From assembly GCA_033782935.1 (NCBI GenBank), contig JAWQEG010000077.1, positions 1 to 64,000 on the forward strand: a DNA stretch of 64,000 nt, in the 5' to 3' direction. Shown piece by piece: positions 9,736 through 20,198 of this stretch. Numbering within the stretch: the stretch's first letter is position 1; every line of letters starts with the position of its first letter. Both the position numbers and the translations under genes were made by a program. The DNA is from Petrolisthes cinctipes. Lineage: Eukaryota > Arthropoda > Malacostraca > Decapoda > Porcellanidae. The notes beneath the pieces were generated by a model. That model saw nothing but the letters and a program-made list of their open reading frames with translations. It ran no database searches and had not been told where the DNA came from.

Positions 9736-12428
9736 GAAAATAGAGAGTGAGGAATAAGTGAGAAAATAGAGTGAGGAATGAGTGAGAAAATAGAGTGAGG
9801 AATGAGTGAGAAAATAGAGTGAGGAATGAGTGAGAAAATAGAGTGAGGAATGAGTGAGAAAATAGAGTGGGGAATGAGTGAGAAAATAGAGTGAGGAATG
9901 AGTGAGAAAATAGAGTGAGGAACGAGTGAGAAATTAGAGAGTGAGGAATGAGTGAGAAAATAGAGTGAGGAATGAGTGAGAAAATAGAGTGAGGAATGAG
10001 TGAGAAAATAGAGAGTGAGGAATGAGTGAGAAAATAGAGTGGGGAATGAGTGAGAACATAGAGTGAGGAATGAGTGAGAAAATAGAGAGTGAGGAATGAG
10101 TGAGGAATGAGTGAGAAAATAGAGTGAGGAATGAGTGAGAAAATAGAGTGAGGAATGAGTGAGAAAATAGAGAGTGAGGAATGAGTCAGAAAATAGAGTG
10201 GGGAATGAGTGAGAAAATAGAGTGAGGAATGAGTGAGAAAATAGAGAGTGAGGAATGAGTGAGAAAATAGAGTGAGGAATGAGTGAGAAAATAAAGTGAG
10301 GAGTGAGTGAGAAAATAGAGTGAGGAATGAGTGAGAAAATAGAGTGAGGAATGAGTGAGAAAATAGAGAGTGAGGAATGAGTGAGAAAATAGAGTGGGGA
10401 ATGAGTGAGAAAATAGAGCGAGGAATGAGAGAGAAAACAAAGAGTGAGGAATGAGTGAGAAAATAGAGTGAGGAATGAGTGAGGAAATAGAGTGAGGAAT
10501 GAGTGAGAAAATAAAGAGTGAGGAATGAGTGAGAAAATAAAGAGTGAGGAATGAGTGAGAAAAAAAAGAGTGAGGAATGAGTGAGAAAATAGAGTGGGGA
10601 ATGAGTGAGAAAATAGAGTGAGGAATGAGTGAGAAAATAGAGTGAGGAATGAGTGAGAAAATAGAGAGTGAAGAATGAGTGAGAAAATAGAGTGAGGAAT
10701 GAGTGAGAAAATAGAGTGAGGAATGAGTGAGAAAATAGAGAGTGAGGAATGAGTGAGAAAATAGAGTGGGGAATGAGTGAGAACATAGAGTGAGGAATGA
10801 GTGAGAAAATAGAGAGTGAGGAATGAGTGAGGAATGAGTGAGAAAATAGAGTGAGGAATGAGTGAGAAAATAGTGAGGAATGAGTGAGAAAATAAAGAGT
10901 GAGGAATGAGTGAGAAAATAAAGAGTGAGGAATGAGTGAGAAAATAAAGAGTGAGGAATGAGTGAGAAAATAGAGTGAGGAATGAGTGAGAAAATAGAGT
11001 GAGGAATGAGAGAGAACATAGAGTGAGGAATGAGTGAGAAAATAAAGAGTGAGGAATGAGTGAGAAAATAAAGAGTGAGGAATGAGTGAGGAAATAGAGT
11101 GAGGAATGAGTGAGAAAATAGTGAGGAATGAGTGAGAAAATAGTGAGGAATGAGTGAGAAAATAGAGTGAGGAATGAGTGAGGAATGAGTGAGAAAATAG
11201 AGTGAGGAATGAGTAAGAAATTAAAGAGTGAGGAATGAGTGAGAAAATAGAGTGAGGAATGAGTGAGAAAATAAAGAGTGAGGAATGAGTGAGAAAATAA
11301 AGAGTGAGGAATGAGTGAGAAAATAGAGTGAGGAATGAGTGAGAAAATAAAGAGTGAGGAATAAGTGAGAAAATAGTGAGGAATGAGTGAGAGAACAAAG
11401 AGTGAGGAATGAGTGAGAAAATAGAGTGAGGAATGAGTGAGAAATTAGAGTGAGGAATGAGTGAGAAAATAGAGTGAGGAATGAGTGAGGAATGAGTGAG
11501 AAAATAGAGTGAGGAATGAGTGAGAAAATAAAGAGTGAGGAATGAGTGAGAAAATAAAGAATGAGGAATGATTGAGAAAATAAAGAATGAGGAATGAGTG
11601 AAAAAATAAAGAATGAGGAATGAGTGAGAAAATAGAGTGAGGAATGAGTGAGAAAATAAAGAGTGAGGAATGAGTGAGAAAATAGAGTGAGGAATGAGTG
11701 AGAAAATAAAGAGTGAGGAATGAGTGAGAAAATAGAGTGAGGAATGAGTGAGGAAATAGAGTGAGGAATGAGTGAGAAAATAAAGTGAGGAATGAGTGAG
11801 AAAATAGTGAGGAATGAGTGAGAAAATAAAGAGTGAGGAATGAGTGAGAAACTAGTGAGGAATGAGTGAGAAAATAGAGCGAGGAATGAGTGAGAAAATA
11901 AAGAGTGAGGAATGAGTGAGAAAATAGAGTGAGGAATGAGTGAGAAAATAGAGCGAGGAATGAGTGAGAAAATGAAGAGTGAGGAATGAGTGAGAAAATA
12001 GAGTGAGGAATGAGTGTAAAATAGAGTGAGGAATGAATGAGAAAATAGAGTGAGAAAATAGAGTGAGGAATGAGTGAGAAAATAGAGTGAGCAATGAGTG
12101 TAAAATAGAGTGAGGAATGAGTGAGAAAACAAAGTGAGGAATGAGTGTAAAATAGAGTGAGGAATGAATGAGAAAGTAGAGTGAGGAATGAGTGAGAAAA
12201 TAGAGTGAGGAATGAGTGTAAAATAGAGTGAGGAATGAGTGAGAAAATAGAGTGAGGAATGAGTGTAAAATAGAGTGAGGAATGAGTAAGAAAATAGAGT
12301 GAGGAATGAGTGTAAAATAGAGTGAGGAATGAGTGAGAAAATAGAGTGAGGAATGAGTGAGACAAGCAGCGTGTGAGGAATGAGTGAGAAAATAGAGTGA
12401 GTAATGAGTGAGAAAATAGAGAGTGAAA
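9736..12428. repeat. GA-rich minisatellite, 24-bp basic unit, 2.7 kb
   Basis: More than one hundred copies of a 24-bp unit (core GAGGAATGAGTGAGAAAATA) with 26-bp, 11-bp and 22-bp variants. Copies after about 12000 use GTGTAAAATAGAGT. Because 24 is a multiple of three and the unit has no stop on the minus strand in any frame, three long open frames overlap here. They encode 8-residue repeats such as FSHSFLTL and are not evidence of a gene. Confidence 0.97.
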
Positions 12429-12452
12429 GGTAAAGAGGAAAGGTGTCCAGTA

Positions 12453-12660
12453 CAGTTAACTCTCATTTTACACTTGTATATTGGGTATGTAATGTAGTGT
12501 GTGTAATGAAACTGTGTACAGTAAAACCCTCATTGTACAGTACACTGGTATTACAGTATGTGTGTGTAATATAGTGTACAATAAGTGTTTACAGTACATA
12601 CATTCATTACACACACACTATTTCACATATATAATGCCAGTGTAAAATGAGAATTAACTG
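12453..12660. mobile_element. MITE, mariner-type, TIR starting CAGTTAACTCTCATTTTACA
   Basis: The left end CAGTTAACTCTCATTTTACA is matched in inverted form at the right (one mismatch in this span). TA flanks both ends (12451-12452, 12661-12662). The interior has further CATTACACACAC symmetry. Length 208 bp, non-coding. Confidence 0.8.
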
Positions 12661-12707
12661 TATATACAAGTAAGGAAGGAGGACTAAATTAGGTGTATTA
12701 GGGTATA

Positions 12708-12875
12708 CTATCTATCTATCTATCTATAGCTCCAATCTGTGCCTCACTCCCTCCGGGAACTGTCCCTCCACCTCACTCTCATAACCAACCTCTCGCTTCC
12801 CATACGCTCTACATGACCGAACCACCTCAAGGTATTCCTTTTCACACTCTCCTGGAAGTTAAATCCTGACCACAG
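12708..12875 (-). mobile_element. RTE 3'-end fragment with (TATC)n tail
   Basis: Begins with (TATC)n and AGCTCCAATCTGTGCCTC, continues CCTCCGGGAACT and later CTCTACATGACCGAACCACC. These match the 3' end of the large RTE at 40929-41230, with internal deletion. Confidence 0.7.
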
Positions 12876-12887
12876 TACAGTACAGTA

Positions 12888-13204
12888 CAGTAATCTCTCA
12901 ATTATCCGTCGTGGTGCTATCCGTCATGTGACATTATCCGGCGCACGAGATCCTTAAAAATAAATAGACGATGGCTGGTTCATTAAACGGTGCAGTGAAC
13001 ACTACGACTTTATCAAAGTATTAATGTGCAGTATTATTATGTATTATTAACAGTATTTTTATGTTTTATTATGTATTATTAATGTTATTAGCATTGTGCA
13101 AGCCAGAAGGAGCTACAGGGGCGGGGTAGTGATGCATTATCCGTCTTTCAACATTATCCGACGTGGTCTTGGCTGCTATACGCCGGATAATTGAGAGATT
13201 ACTG
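12888..13204. mobile_element. Tigger/pogo-like MITE, TA duplication
   Basis: The end CAGTAATCTCTCAATTATC is mirrored at 13184-13204, and both ends are flanked by TA (12886-12887, 13205-13206). CAGTAxTCxCTCxATTATCCG-type ends are characteristic of Tigger/pogo/jerky elements. Internal copies of ATTATCCG recur near 12948 and 13135. Length 317 bp, non-coding. Confidence 0.8.
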
Positions 13205-13221
13205 TACGTGGTTGGACTTAC

Positions 13222-13325
13222 CTGAGTGTGGACGGGGGTAGAGTGAAGGGAATGTGATAACTTCATTATGGTACTGTGGTCTTGATCCCAGGGAAGGTGG
13301 TGTTCCTCTTGTGTCCACCTTGATG
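13222..13325 (-). CDS. Exon 3 (of those visible) of an unrecognised gene
   Basis: On the minus strand a TATACCTCAG acceptor is followed by 104 bases with one open frame (IKVDTRGTPPSLG, SRPQYHNEVITF, PSLYPRPHS) and a perfect CAG/GTAAGT donor. It begins with the last base of a codon, matching exactly the two bases left over from the exon at 13773-13818. It ends in phase 1. I do not recognise the family. The non-repetitive, balanced composition argues for a real exon. The next exon downstream (lower coordinates) was not identified; Tigger-like and other MITEs and the 2.7-kb minisatellite lie there. Confidence 0.6.
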
Positions 13326-13772
13326 CTGAGGTATACCATATATTGATTTAGTATTTATATTCTCGAACATTCATTCTCACCCTCTCTTATACTCTCCAAC
13401 TTTCTCTCTCTCTCTATCTGCCACACATTCCTTCCCTCCTGCTCTCCCTCTCTTACACTCTCCAACTTTCTCTCTCTCTCTCTCTCTCACACAACATAAA
13501 TTTAGATATTAATTTCCACATTCTCTAATAATAAACAAGTAACCTCAGGACTATTCCAAAAAGAAATAATATCCATATAATAGTAAAAAAAATAAAATTG
13601 TGTGTGAGAAGACAATACTGTAGTTAGTGTAGTTCAATATGTGTGTGTATGGAAAGACAATAGTGTAGTTTGAGTAAGTTGTGTGTATACAGAAATAAAA
13701 TAGTACTGTAGTGTGTGTACCTTGTTTGTTTTGTTTCACCTGGTCTTGATCACGTCCTGGACACGTGCTCAC

Positions 13773-13818
13773 CAACTGTTACCCTCCCGGAATGAGCTCA
13801 GAGCTCGTAGTGACCGAT
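13773..13818 (-). CDS. Exon 2 (of those visible) of the same unrecognised gene
   Basis: A CTTACCCATAG acceptor on the minus strand is followed by 46 bases reading RSLRALSSFREGNS and a TTG/GTGAGC donor. Its first two bases complete the codon begun by the exon at 13931-14236 (making Asp), and its last two are completed by the exon at 13222-13325 (making Cys). Alternative donors at GGAG/GTAACA and CCAG/GTGAAA exist. Only the GTGAGC donor fits both phases without a stop. Confidence 0.5.
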
Positions 13819-13930
13819 CTATGGGTAAGGTTGGAACCTGTGTGTGTGTGTGTGTGTGTGTGTGGGAAGACCCCTAACACGTCCATCCACCACTATGGCC
13901 TCCTCCCTACACGTCTGGAGAACTGCTCAC

Positions 13931-14236
13931 CGGTCACCTCCTCTGTTTGTGTCACCTCCTCTGTTTGTGTCACCTCCTCTGTTTGTGTCACCTCCTCTGT
14001 TTGTGTCACCTCCTCTGTTTCTGTCACCACCTCTGTTTCTGTCACCACCTCTGTTTGTGTCACCTCCTCTGTTTGTGTCACCTCCTCTGTTTGTGTCACC
14101 TCCTCTGTTTCTGTCACCACCTCTGTTTCTGTCACCACCTCTGTTTGTGTCACCTCCTCTGTTTGTGTCACCTCCACCACCACACCCTGGGGTATGGTGT
14201 CTGCCTGCAAGGATATCAGTGGAGGGTCAGTTGTGG
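13931..14236 (-). CDS. Exon with 13 tandem VT[QE]TE[EV] hexapeptides, unrecognised gene
   Basis: A strong acceptor (TTTGTACATTTTCTCAG) on the minus strand opens a 306-base exon reading TTDPPLISLQADTIPQG, VVVE, then about thirteen 6-residue repeats, and ends at ACCG/GTGAGC in phase 1. The 18-bp DNA repeat is in frame. Units show a higher-order five-unit pattern (Q,Q,Q,E,E type), so a 90-bp block has itself been duplicated. The segment is acidic and Thr-rich, as expected of an extended linker or mucin-like stalk; no domain is recognised. Plus-strand frames across the same DNA are repeat artefacts without splice support. Confidence 0.6.
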
Positions 14237-14433
14237 CTGAGAAAATGTACAAAGAAAGGGAGAAAATAGCCTGACATAAGCAGAAGGTCCTGTGGTAAGG
14301 GAGAAAATGTATTGTTAGTGCCAGACAGCAATCAAACACCATATGGCACAAAACACACAATACAAAGGAATAGTGTGAGAAAGAACAGAGATATTATGGA
14401 CACACACAAACAAAGGAAAGAATGAATACTGTA

Positions 14434-14708
14434 CAGCCACAATCAAATATCCACCAACAATATCCTTCCATCGTAGTAAATATCTTGGTAATAAAGAACA
14501 ACACGTGTATGATTTTGCAGCACCTTATAATAATAATAATAATAATAATCTTGGTAATAAAGAACAACACGTGTATGAATTTGCAATACCTAATAATAAT
14601 AATTGAGGGGTTGAGTTAACGTAAGGTGTTGTATGATTATATTTTGATATGATACTGATTTATTTGTACGATGGAAGGAAAGTGTTGGTGGATATTTGAT
14701 TGTGACTG
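14434..14708. mobile_element. Long-TIR MITE family M1, copy A
   Basis: TIRs of about 45 bp beginning CAGCCACAATCAAATATCC, a TA on each side (14432-14433, 14709-14710) and a TAATAA-rich centre. Five copies of this family lie in the window (also 28157, 28547, 29525, 33969). Confidence 0.9.
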
Positions 14709-15290
14709 TACATGGGAGTCAATAATAATTAATAATAGATAGGAATGGTCAATGTTGTGTTAGTTAGTAATGCTGACAGTGTAAGTACAGTACAGTACAG
14801 TATCTCTGTCATGATAACCTTGAATACTAACCAAACTCATCATACATACAATATGACACAAGATATTATGAAAAAAAACAAAAAAAACATTACAAATATT
14901 AATAAAAAAAATAAAAAAAATAATAGTGTTTTAATGGTGTCAATATAAGTCCCGTACCATTGTCATGAAAACTTCAATATGTACTAACCAAACATATCAT
15001 ACAAACAGAACACACATCCTTGCAACATCAGGAGTCAATGGAGGCTTTGTTTTGCAATTCTTCATACTCTATGTTTAGTAATCAAGAACAACAACAACAC
15101 CAGCCAAGTGCACAGTCATCCAAAGAAGATCATGATTATTGTCGGGTTTTCAAAGTGGTCTGTCTGGTCATTAGTAAATCTTGATCCAAGCAACAGACCA
15201 CCATTGTTTTTGTTGATTGGAAAAATGTATTATAATATAAACAAAAAGAAGTGAGAGAGCTACAAGGTCTGCAAAACAGGGTTAGAAGAG
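14709..15290. other. No gene recognised, A-rich tract
   Basis: Contains an A-rich low-complexity tract at 14868-14932 and otherwise AT-rich unique-looking DNA. No convincing exon was found. Confidence 0.5.
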
Positions 15291-15735
15291 AATAATTTAA
15301 GATATGCTGTCTGTGTGTAGCAGTAAATGAAGAAAGCTGTGTAACAATTTAAGATATGCTGTCTGTGTGTAGCAGTAAATGAAGAAAGCTGTGCTGATGT
15401 TAGAGCTACTAATGGTTATGAAATACTTCCTAATAATTCCTGTAGTAATGGTAAAAGTAGTGGACTGGAATGTGTGAATAATGAAAATGAAGAAGGGAAG
15501 GCAATGAGACACATATGTGTAATGAGCTAGAACAGAAAATTAAAGTTAGAAGAAGAAAAGAGACAGCTGCTCCAAGTGGAAAATGATGTACTGAAAACTA
15601 AAGTGGACGGACTTGAGTCTGAGTCCAACAATAGTAATATTCATGGTATAGTAGAAGGTGTGTTGAAACCAATGTTTATTTCTTCACAAATTGATGCATT
15701 AATTATTAACAAGAGGGATGTAAGGAAATGGTCCC
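15290..15735 (+). pseudogene. THAP/P-element-transposase-like fragment (coiled coil and start of Tnp domain)
   Basis: After a 61-bp tandem duplication (15296-15410), one frame reads ESCADVRATNGYEILPN, then NENEEGKAMRHICVMS, an in-frame TAG at 15528-15530, and a coiled coil (LKLEEEKRQLLQVENDVL, KTKVDGLE). It continues to VEGVLKPMFISSQIDALI and NKRDVRKW. A coiled coil followed by F-x-SxQIxxLI and R-x-x-x-W is the arrangement at the start of P-element-type transposase domains in THAP proteins. The frame is cut right after RKW by an RTE 3' tail. No DNA-binding THAP domain or catalytic core is present here, so this is a dead fragment. Family call is from pattern only. Confidence 0.5.
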
Positions 15736-16165
15736 AGGCACCTGGTGTGAGAGGCAGACCACCGGTTAGATGGCAGAACAGAGTGGAAGAGTATGTAAAG
15801 GAGAGTAATGTGAGGGGCAGAGTAGGGAGTAAGGAGGGAGTGTTGGAACAAAGTGGAAGAGTATGTAAAGGAGAGTAATGTGAGGGACAGAGTAGGGCTG
15901 GACCAAGTAAGGAGGGAGTGTTGGAACAGAGTGGAAGAGTATGTAAAGGAGAGTAATGTGAGGGGCAGAGTAGGGCTGGACCAAGTAAGGAGGGAGTGTT
16001 GGAACAGAGTGGAAGAGTATGTAAAGGAGAGTAATGTGAGAGGCAGGGGAGGGAGTGTTGGAACAGGGACAACTGGACACACTTCTGCCGTGGCCATCCC
16101 CTTGGAGGGAGTTACCAGAGGGAACGAGGCATCAGAGCTATAGATAGATAAATAGATAGAGTTTC
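15736..16165 (+). mobile_element. RTE 3'-terminal fragment with a 78-bp tandem expansion
   Basis: Encodes the C-terminal RTE block (PGVRGRPPVRWQNRVEEYV) and ends CTTGGAGGGAGTTACC...GCTATAGATAGATA, the same 3' end as the large RTE at 40929-43856. Inside, a 78-bp unit (starting GTTGGAACAGAGTGGAAG) is repeated about four times, each encoding RVEEYVKESNVRGRVG. The repeat stays nearly in frame. 16165-16480 has no recognised feature. Confidence 0.85.
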
Positions 16166-16481
16166 TATCGAGTACCTCCTTTCCCAGCCACCAAGTGCAC
16201 CAACTCCTGTGGCCAATTGTACACTATCACTCCTGATATAATGTCTATTGTAAATGTGATGCTTTTGGTGCTGAGGTGAAAGTATTACCATCACAACAAA
16301 TACTATTAAAGTAAAACTGATCTATTACAATAATATTACTACAAGGGTGTCTAAAACAATGTCTGTAAAACCTATAATGCCTTATTCTTATTATTTATTA
16401 TCATATTATATTAAAACACTTTATTTATTCTGTCTGAAGATGTAATATACAAAAGTACCTACTGTTCCTGTTTCCTCACTC

Positions 16482-16702
<221 letters not shown>

Positions 16703-16812
16703 CTCTTACTCAAGGGGAATGGAGAAAGAGTTCAAGACTAAGTAAGGGTTGTATAAAAATGGGAGGGAAGGGAGGAAGGAAGGTTTTAAAATTGGCATAA
16801 ACGAGTAATTAA

Positions 16813-16982
16813 TTAAGGGGGAAATTTTGTGTTGGTAAATCTGGAGCAACTGAATCCTCCAAACTATTTTTCCAAGCAACAACAGAACAAACACCATTAT
16901 TTTTGTTCATGTGGTCCTGTTTCCTGGCATACTTTGGAGGAATCAAGGCACTCCAATGTAACAAAAGTGAATTATTACCTTA
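16813..16982. repeat. Dispersed repeat X, second full copy
   Basis: Matches 8509-8670 with a few substitutions and a short insertion (ACAAAC). Confidence 0.85.
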
Positions 16983-16997
16983 AATATAAGCAAAATG

Positions 16998-17186
16998 ATT
17001 TACTGAGCAGGTGTTAAAAGGTGTGTGTGTGTGTGTGTGTTTTACTGAGAAGGTGTTAAAAGAATGTGCGTGTGTGTGTGTTTTACTGAGAAGGTGTTAA
17101 AAGAATATGTGTGTGTTTTACTGAGCAGGTGTTAAAAGAATGAATGTGTGTGTGTGTTTTACTGAGCCAGTGTTAAAAGAATGTGT
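16998..17186. repeat. TG minisatellite, block 1
   Basis: Units TTTACTGAG[CA]AGGTGTTAAAAG followed by a variable (TG)n. The same unit resumes at 20097-20198 and 22173-22270, on the far sides of two retrotransposons. Confidence 0.9.
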
Positions 17187-20097
17187 TCTTACTTACCTAT
17201 TTGTTCTTACCTATTTGTATCTTTACAGGATTGAGTCAAGCTCGTAATGTCCCGTATTTTAAATCACAATTATCATATTTTTCTTTAAAGTTATGTATGT
17301 TTTTGACACACACCACTTCTTCTGGTAATTTGTTCCATTCGTCTATTACTCTATTTGGAAAGCTATATTTCTGTACATCTTTATCTCCTCTTCTTTTAAT
17401 TAATTTCTTACTGTGTCCTCTCATTGTAGGTATTCCTTGTTGACATAAGTTATCTATATCTATCTTTTCTTTTTCTGTGACACATTTGTAAACCATAATC
17501 ATATCTCCTCTCTTTCGTCTTTCTTCTAGTTTAGGTAATTTTAGTTTCTTTAGTCTTTCTTCATAGCTTAGTTCTCTTAGACTTGGTAGCCATCTTGTTC
17601 CTGCTCTTTGTACTTTTTCTAATTTAGTGATATGTTTCTTTAAATGTGGGTTCCATACTACTGCAGCATATTCTAAGGTAGGCCTTATAAAGGATGTTAT
17701 TATTTTCTTGACCATTTCTTCGTCTATATAAGTGAAGGCCACTCTCATATTTGCTAACAATGCATACATGCTTCTCACTTTTTCATTTATATGATCATCT
17801 GGTGTTAATTTCTTATTTATCATTACCCCTAAGTCTCTTTCTTTCTCTGCTTCATTTAATATTTTGTTTCCAAGTTTGTATTGCCAATTTGGTCTTTTCT
17901 CACTTTTTCCAAACTTTATAACATGACATTTATCTGCATTAAACTCCATCTGCCATTTATTACTCCACTCTACCATTTTGTCCAAGTCATCTTGTAACTT
18001 TTTACAGCAGTCTTCATTATTAATTGTTCTTTGTACCTTTGCATCATCAGCAAACATATTCATGTAAGTGCCATCTGTACTATTTACTTCTATATCATTT
18101 ATATATATTAAGAACATTATTGGTGCCAATACTGAGCCTTGAGGAACTCCACTTATCACCTTCAGCCAAGGAGAATAGTTCCCTCTTAGTACTGTTCTCA
18201 TTTTTCTTCCTTCAAGGAAATCTTCCATCCATTTTAGTAGTTTTCCGTTCACTCCTCCTTTATGTTGTAATTTCCATATAAGTCTTTTGTGTGGAACTCT
18301 GTCAAAGGCTTTTTTAAAGTCTAGGTAAATACTATCCACCCATCCTTCTCTTTCTTGTATTTGTTCTGATATTCTCGTATAGTAACTTAGTAAGTTTGTA
18401 ACACATGATCTTTCCTTCCTAAACCCAAATTGTCTCTCTGTTATCATATCATTTTTCTCCAGGTGTTCAACCCAATATTTTCTTATAATTTTTTCCATAA
18501 TTTTACATACTACACTTGTTAGTGATACTGGTCTATAGTTAAGTGGATCTTGTCTATTTCCTTTCTTAAATAATGGGACTATATTTGCTTGCTTCCAACT
18601 TTCTGGTAATTTTCCTTGTTGTAATGAGTTTTGAAATATTATAAATAATGGCTTACTTAGTTCTTTAGCACATTCTTTTAATACCCAACATGAAATTTCA
18701 TCAGGTCCACTTGCTTTAGTTTTATCCACAGCTTCTAACTCTTTCTCTATTTCTAATCTGCTCACCTCAAACTCTTTTAGTTCATACGTGTTTGTGTTCG
18801 TATTTTCTTCTGGTGTGAATACATTTTCCTTAGTGAATACCGACTGAAATTTTGTATTTAATATTTCACAAATTTCTTTTTCTTCTGTATATATTTTTCC
18901 TTCATCCATTATGTTTTGAATTTTGTCCTTTATTTTTGTTTTGCTTTTGATGTAACTGTAGAATAGTTTTGGTTGTTCCTTACTTTTATTAATAATATCT
19001 TTTTGGTATTCCACTTGGGCTTCTCTTCTTATCTTGGTATATTCATTTCTTATACTTTTATATTTATTATATGTTCTTTCACTTCCATGTCTTCTGAATC
19101 TGTTCCATAAGGTGTCCCTCTTTTTCTTGGCTTCTATACATTTGCCATTAAACCATTGTTTGATTCTGTTAGTTTGTGGTTTCTTGTTTGGGATGTATTT
19201 ATTCACTCCATCCTGATATATTTTGCAAAAATTTGAATATTGATCATTTATGTTATCAACGTCTATCATTTCGTTCCAATTAATATTTCTGAAATACTTT
19301 TTTAATTCATTGTAGTTTCCTTTTTTAAAGTTTTGTATTTTGTTTGGTTTATCTTGGACTTCTACTATATCATATGATATTATGAAATCCCATTTTATTA
19401 CAACATGATCACTTTTTCCTAATGGTGGTTTATATTCTATATTATTAATTTCATTTTAATTTGTAGTAAATATTAAGTCTAATAGTGATGGTTCATCCGT
19501 TCCTCTTATTCTTGTATTATTAGTAATATGTTGTGTTAACAAGAAGTCTTGAATTAAATCTAGTAATTTACTATTCCATTGGTTTTCTGTTGCCTTTGCT
19601 TCATAATTTCTCCAATCTATATTGGTGTTAAAGTCTCCTGTTAATATTAACCTTTGAGATTTGTCTTCCATCCTTTGTAACATTTCTTTGAGGTTCTTCT
19701 CTGTGAAATTTATTAGTTCTAAATATTCATTATTATCCCATGTTCTTGTCTTTGGTGGCATATATAATGTAGCAACAGTAATTACTTCTTCTGGTGTTAT
19801 AATATCTACTGCTATTAATTCAACTTTATCTGATACCTGTAATTCTGTTTGGTTTACCTTTAAATTTTTATGGGTTAAAATCATTACTCCACCTCCATTT
19901 TTTCCTACTCTATCTTTTCTCCATATGTTGTATTCACACAGGTTAAATAAATCATTTGTTATTTTATTATTTAACTTAGTTTCTGTGAAGCATATTATCT
20001 GTGGTTTTTCTTCTTGTATAACATCTTTAATTTCAGTTAATTTAGATACAATACCATCTACATTTGAGTATATCATTTTTATTTTTTCATTTCTGTA
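17186..20097 (-). mobile_element. CR1-like retrotransposon, second family, nearly complete ORF2
   Basis: Minus-strand element truncated close to the ORF2 start, with a 3' end made of AAATAGGTAAGAAC-type direct repeats (17186-17228) as usual for CR1. Both flanks are the TG minisatellite. Its AT-rich coding sequence differs strongly from the family at 1-5800. A fragment of the same family is at 44488-44880. Confidence 0.9.
17236..20097 (-). pseudogene. CR1-like ORF2: APE endonuclease and reverse transcriptase, one stop
   Basis: The endonuclease part (19456-20097) starts near KIKMIYSNVDG and shows ICFTETKL (catalytic Glu), GGGVMIL and LTGDFNTNIDW. A single in-frame TAA at about 19454-19456 separates it from the continuation KSDHVVIKWD (catalytic His block), after which the frame is open to 17236. 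RT blocks are KASGPDEISCW, FGFRKERSC, IYLDFKKAFDRVPH, SGVPQGSVLAPIMFLIYIND and MFADDAKVQ (Asp pair near 18035-18056), followed by thumb and C-terminal WNKLPEEVV. Length about 950 codons is right for CR1-type ORF2. ORF1 is missing. One stop in an otherwise clean ORF suggests recent insertion. Confidence 0.9.
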
Positions 20098-20198
20098 TAT
20101 GTGTGTGTGTGTGTGTGTTTTACTGAGCAGGTGTTAAAAGAATGTGTGTGTGAGTGTGTTTTACTGAGCCAGGGTTAAAAGAATGTGTGTGTGTGTGT
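20097..20198. repeat. TG minisatellite, block 2
   Basis: Two further TTTTACTGAGC-AGGTGTTAAAAG units with TG runs, between two retrotransposons. Confidence 0.9.

Noticed and set aside
9736..12428. CRISPR array
   Set aside because: Regularly spaced repeats have no unique spacers; the DNA is eukaryotic satellite.
9434..12466. Several long minus-strand open frames (up to 654 codons)
   Set aside because: They translate a 24-bp minisatellite that has no stop in any frame; no splice or start context supports a gene.
13765..14274. Plus-strand Cys/Val/Thr/Ser repeat frame
   Set aside because: The minus strand has matching splice signals and phases; the plus frames are shadows of the same 18-bp repeat.
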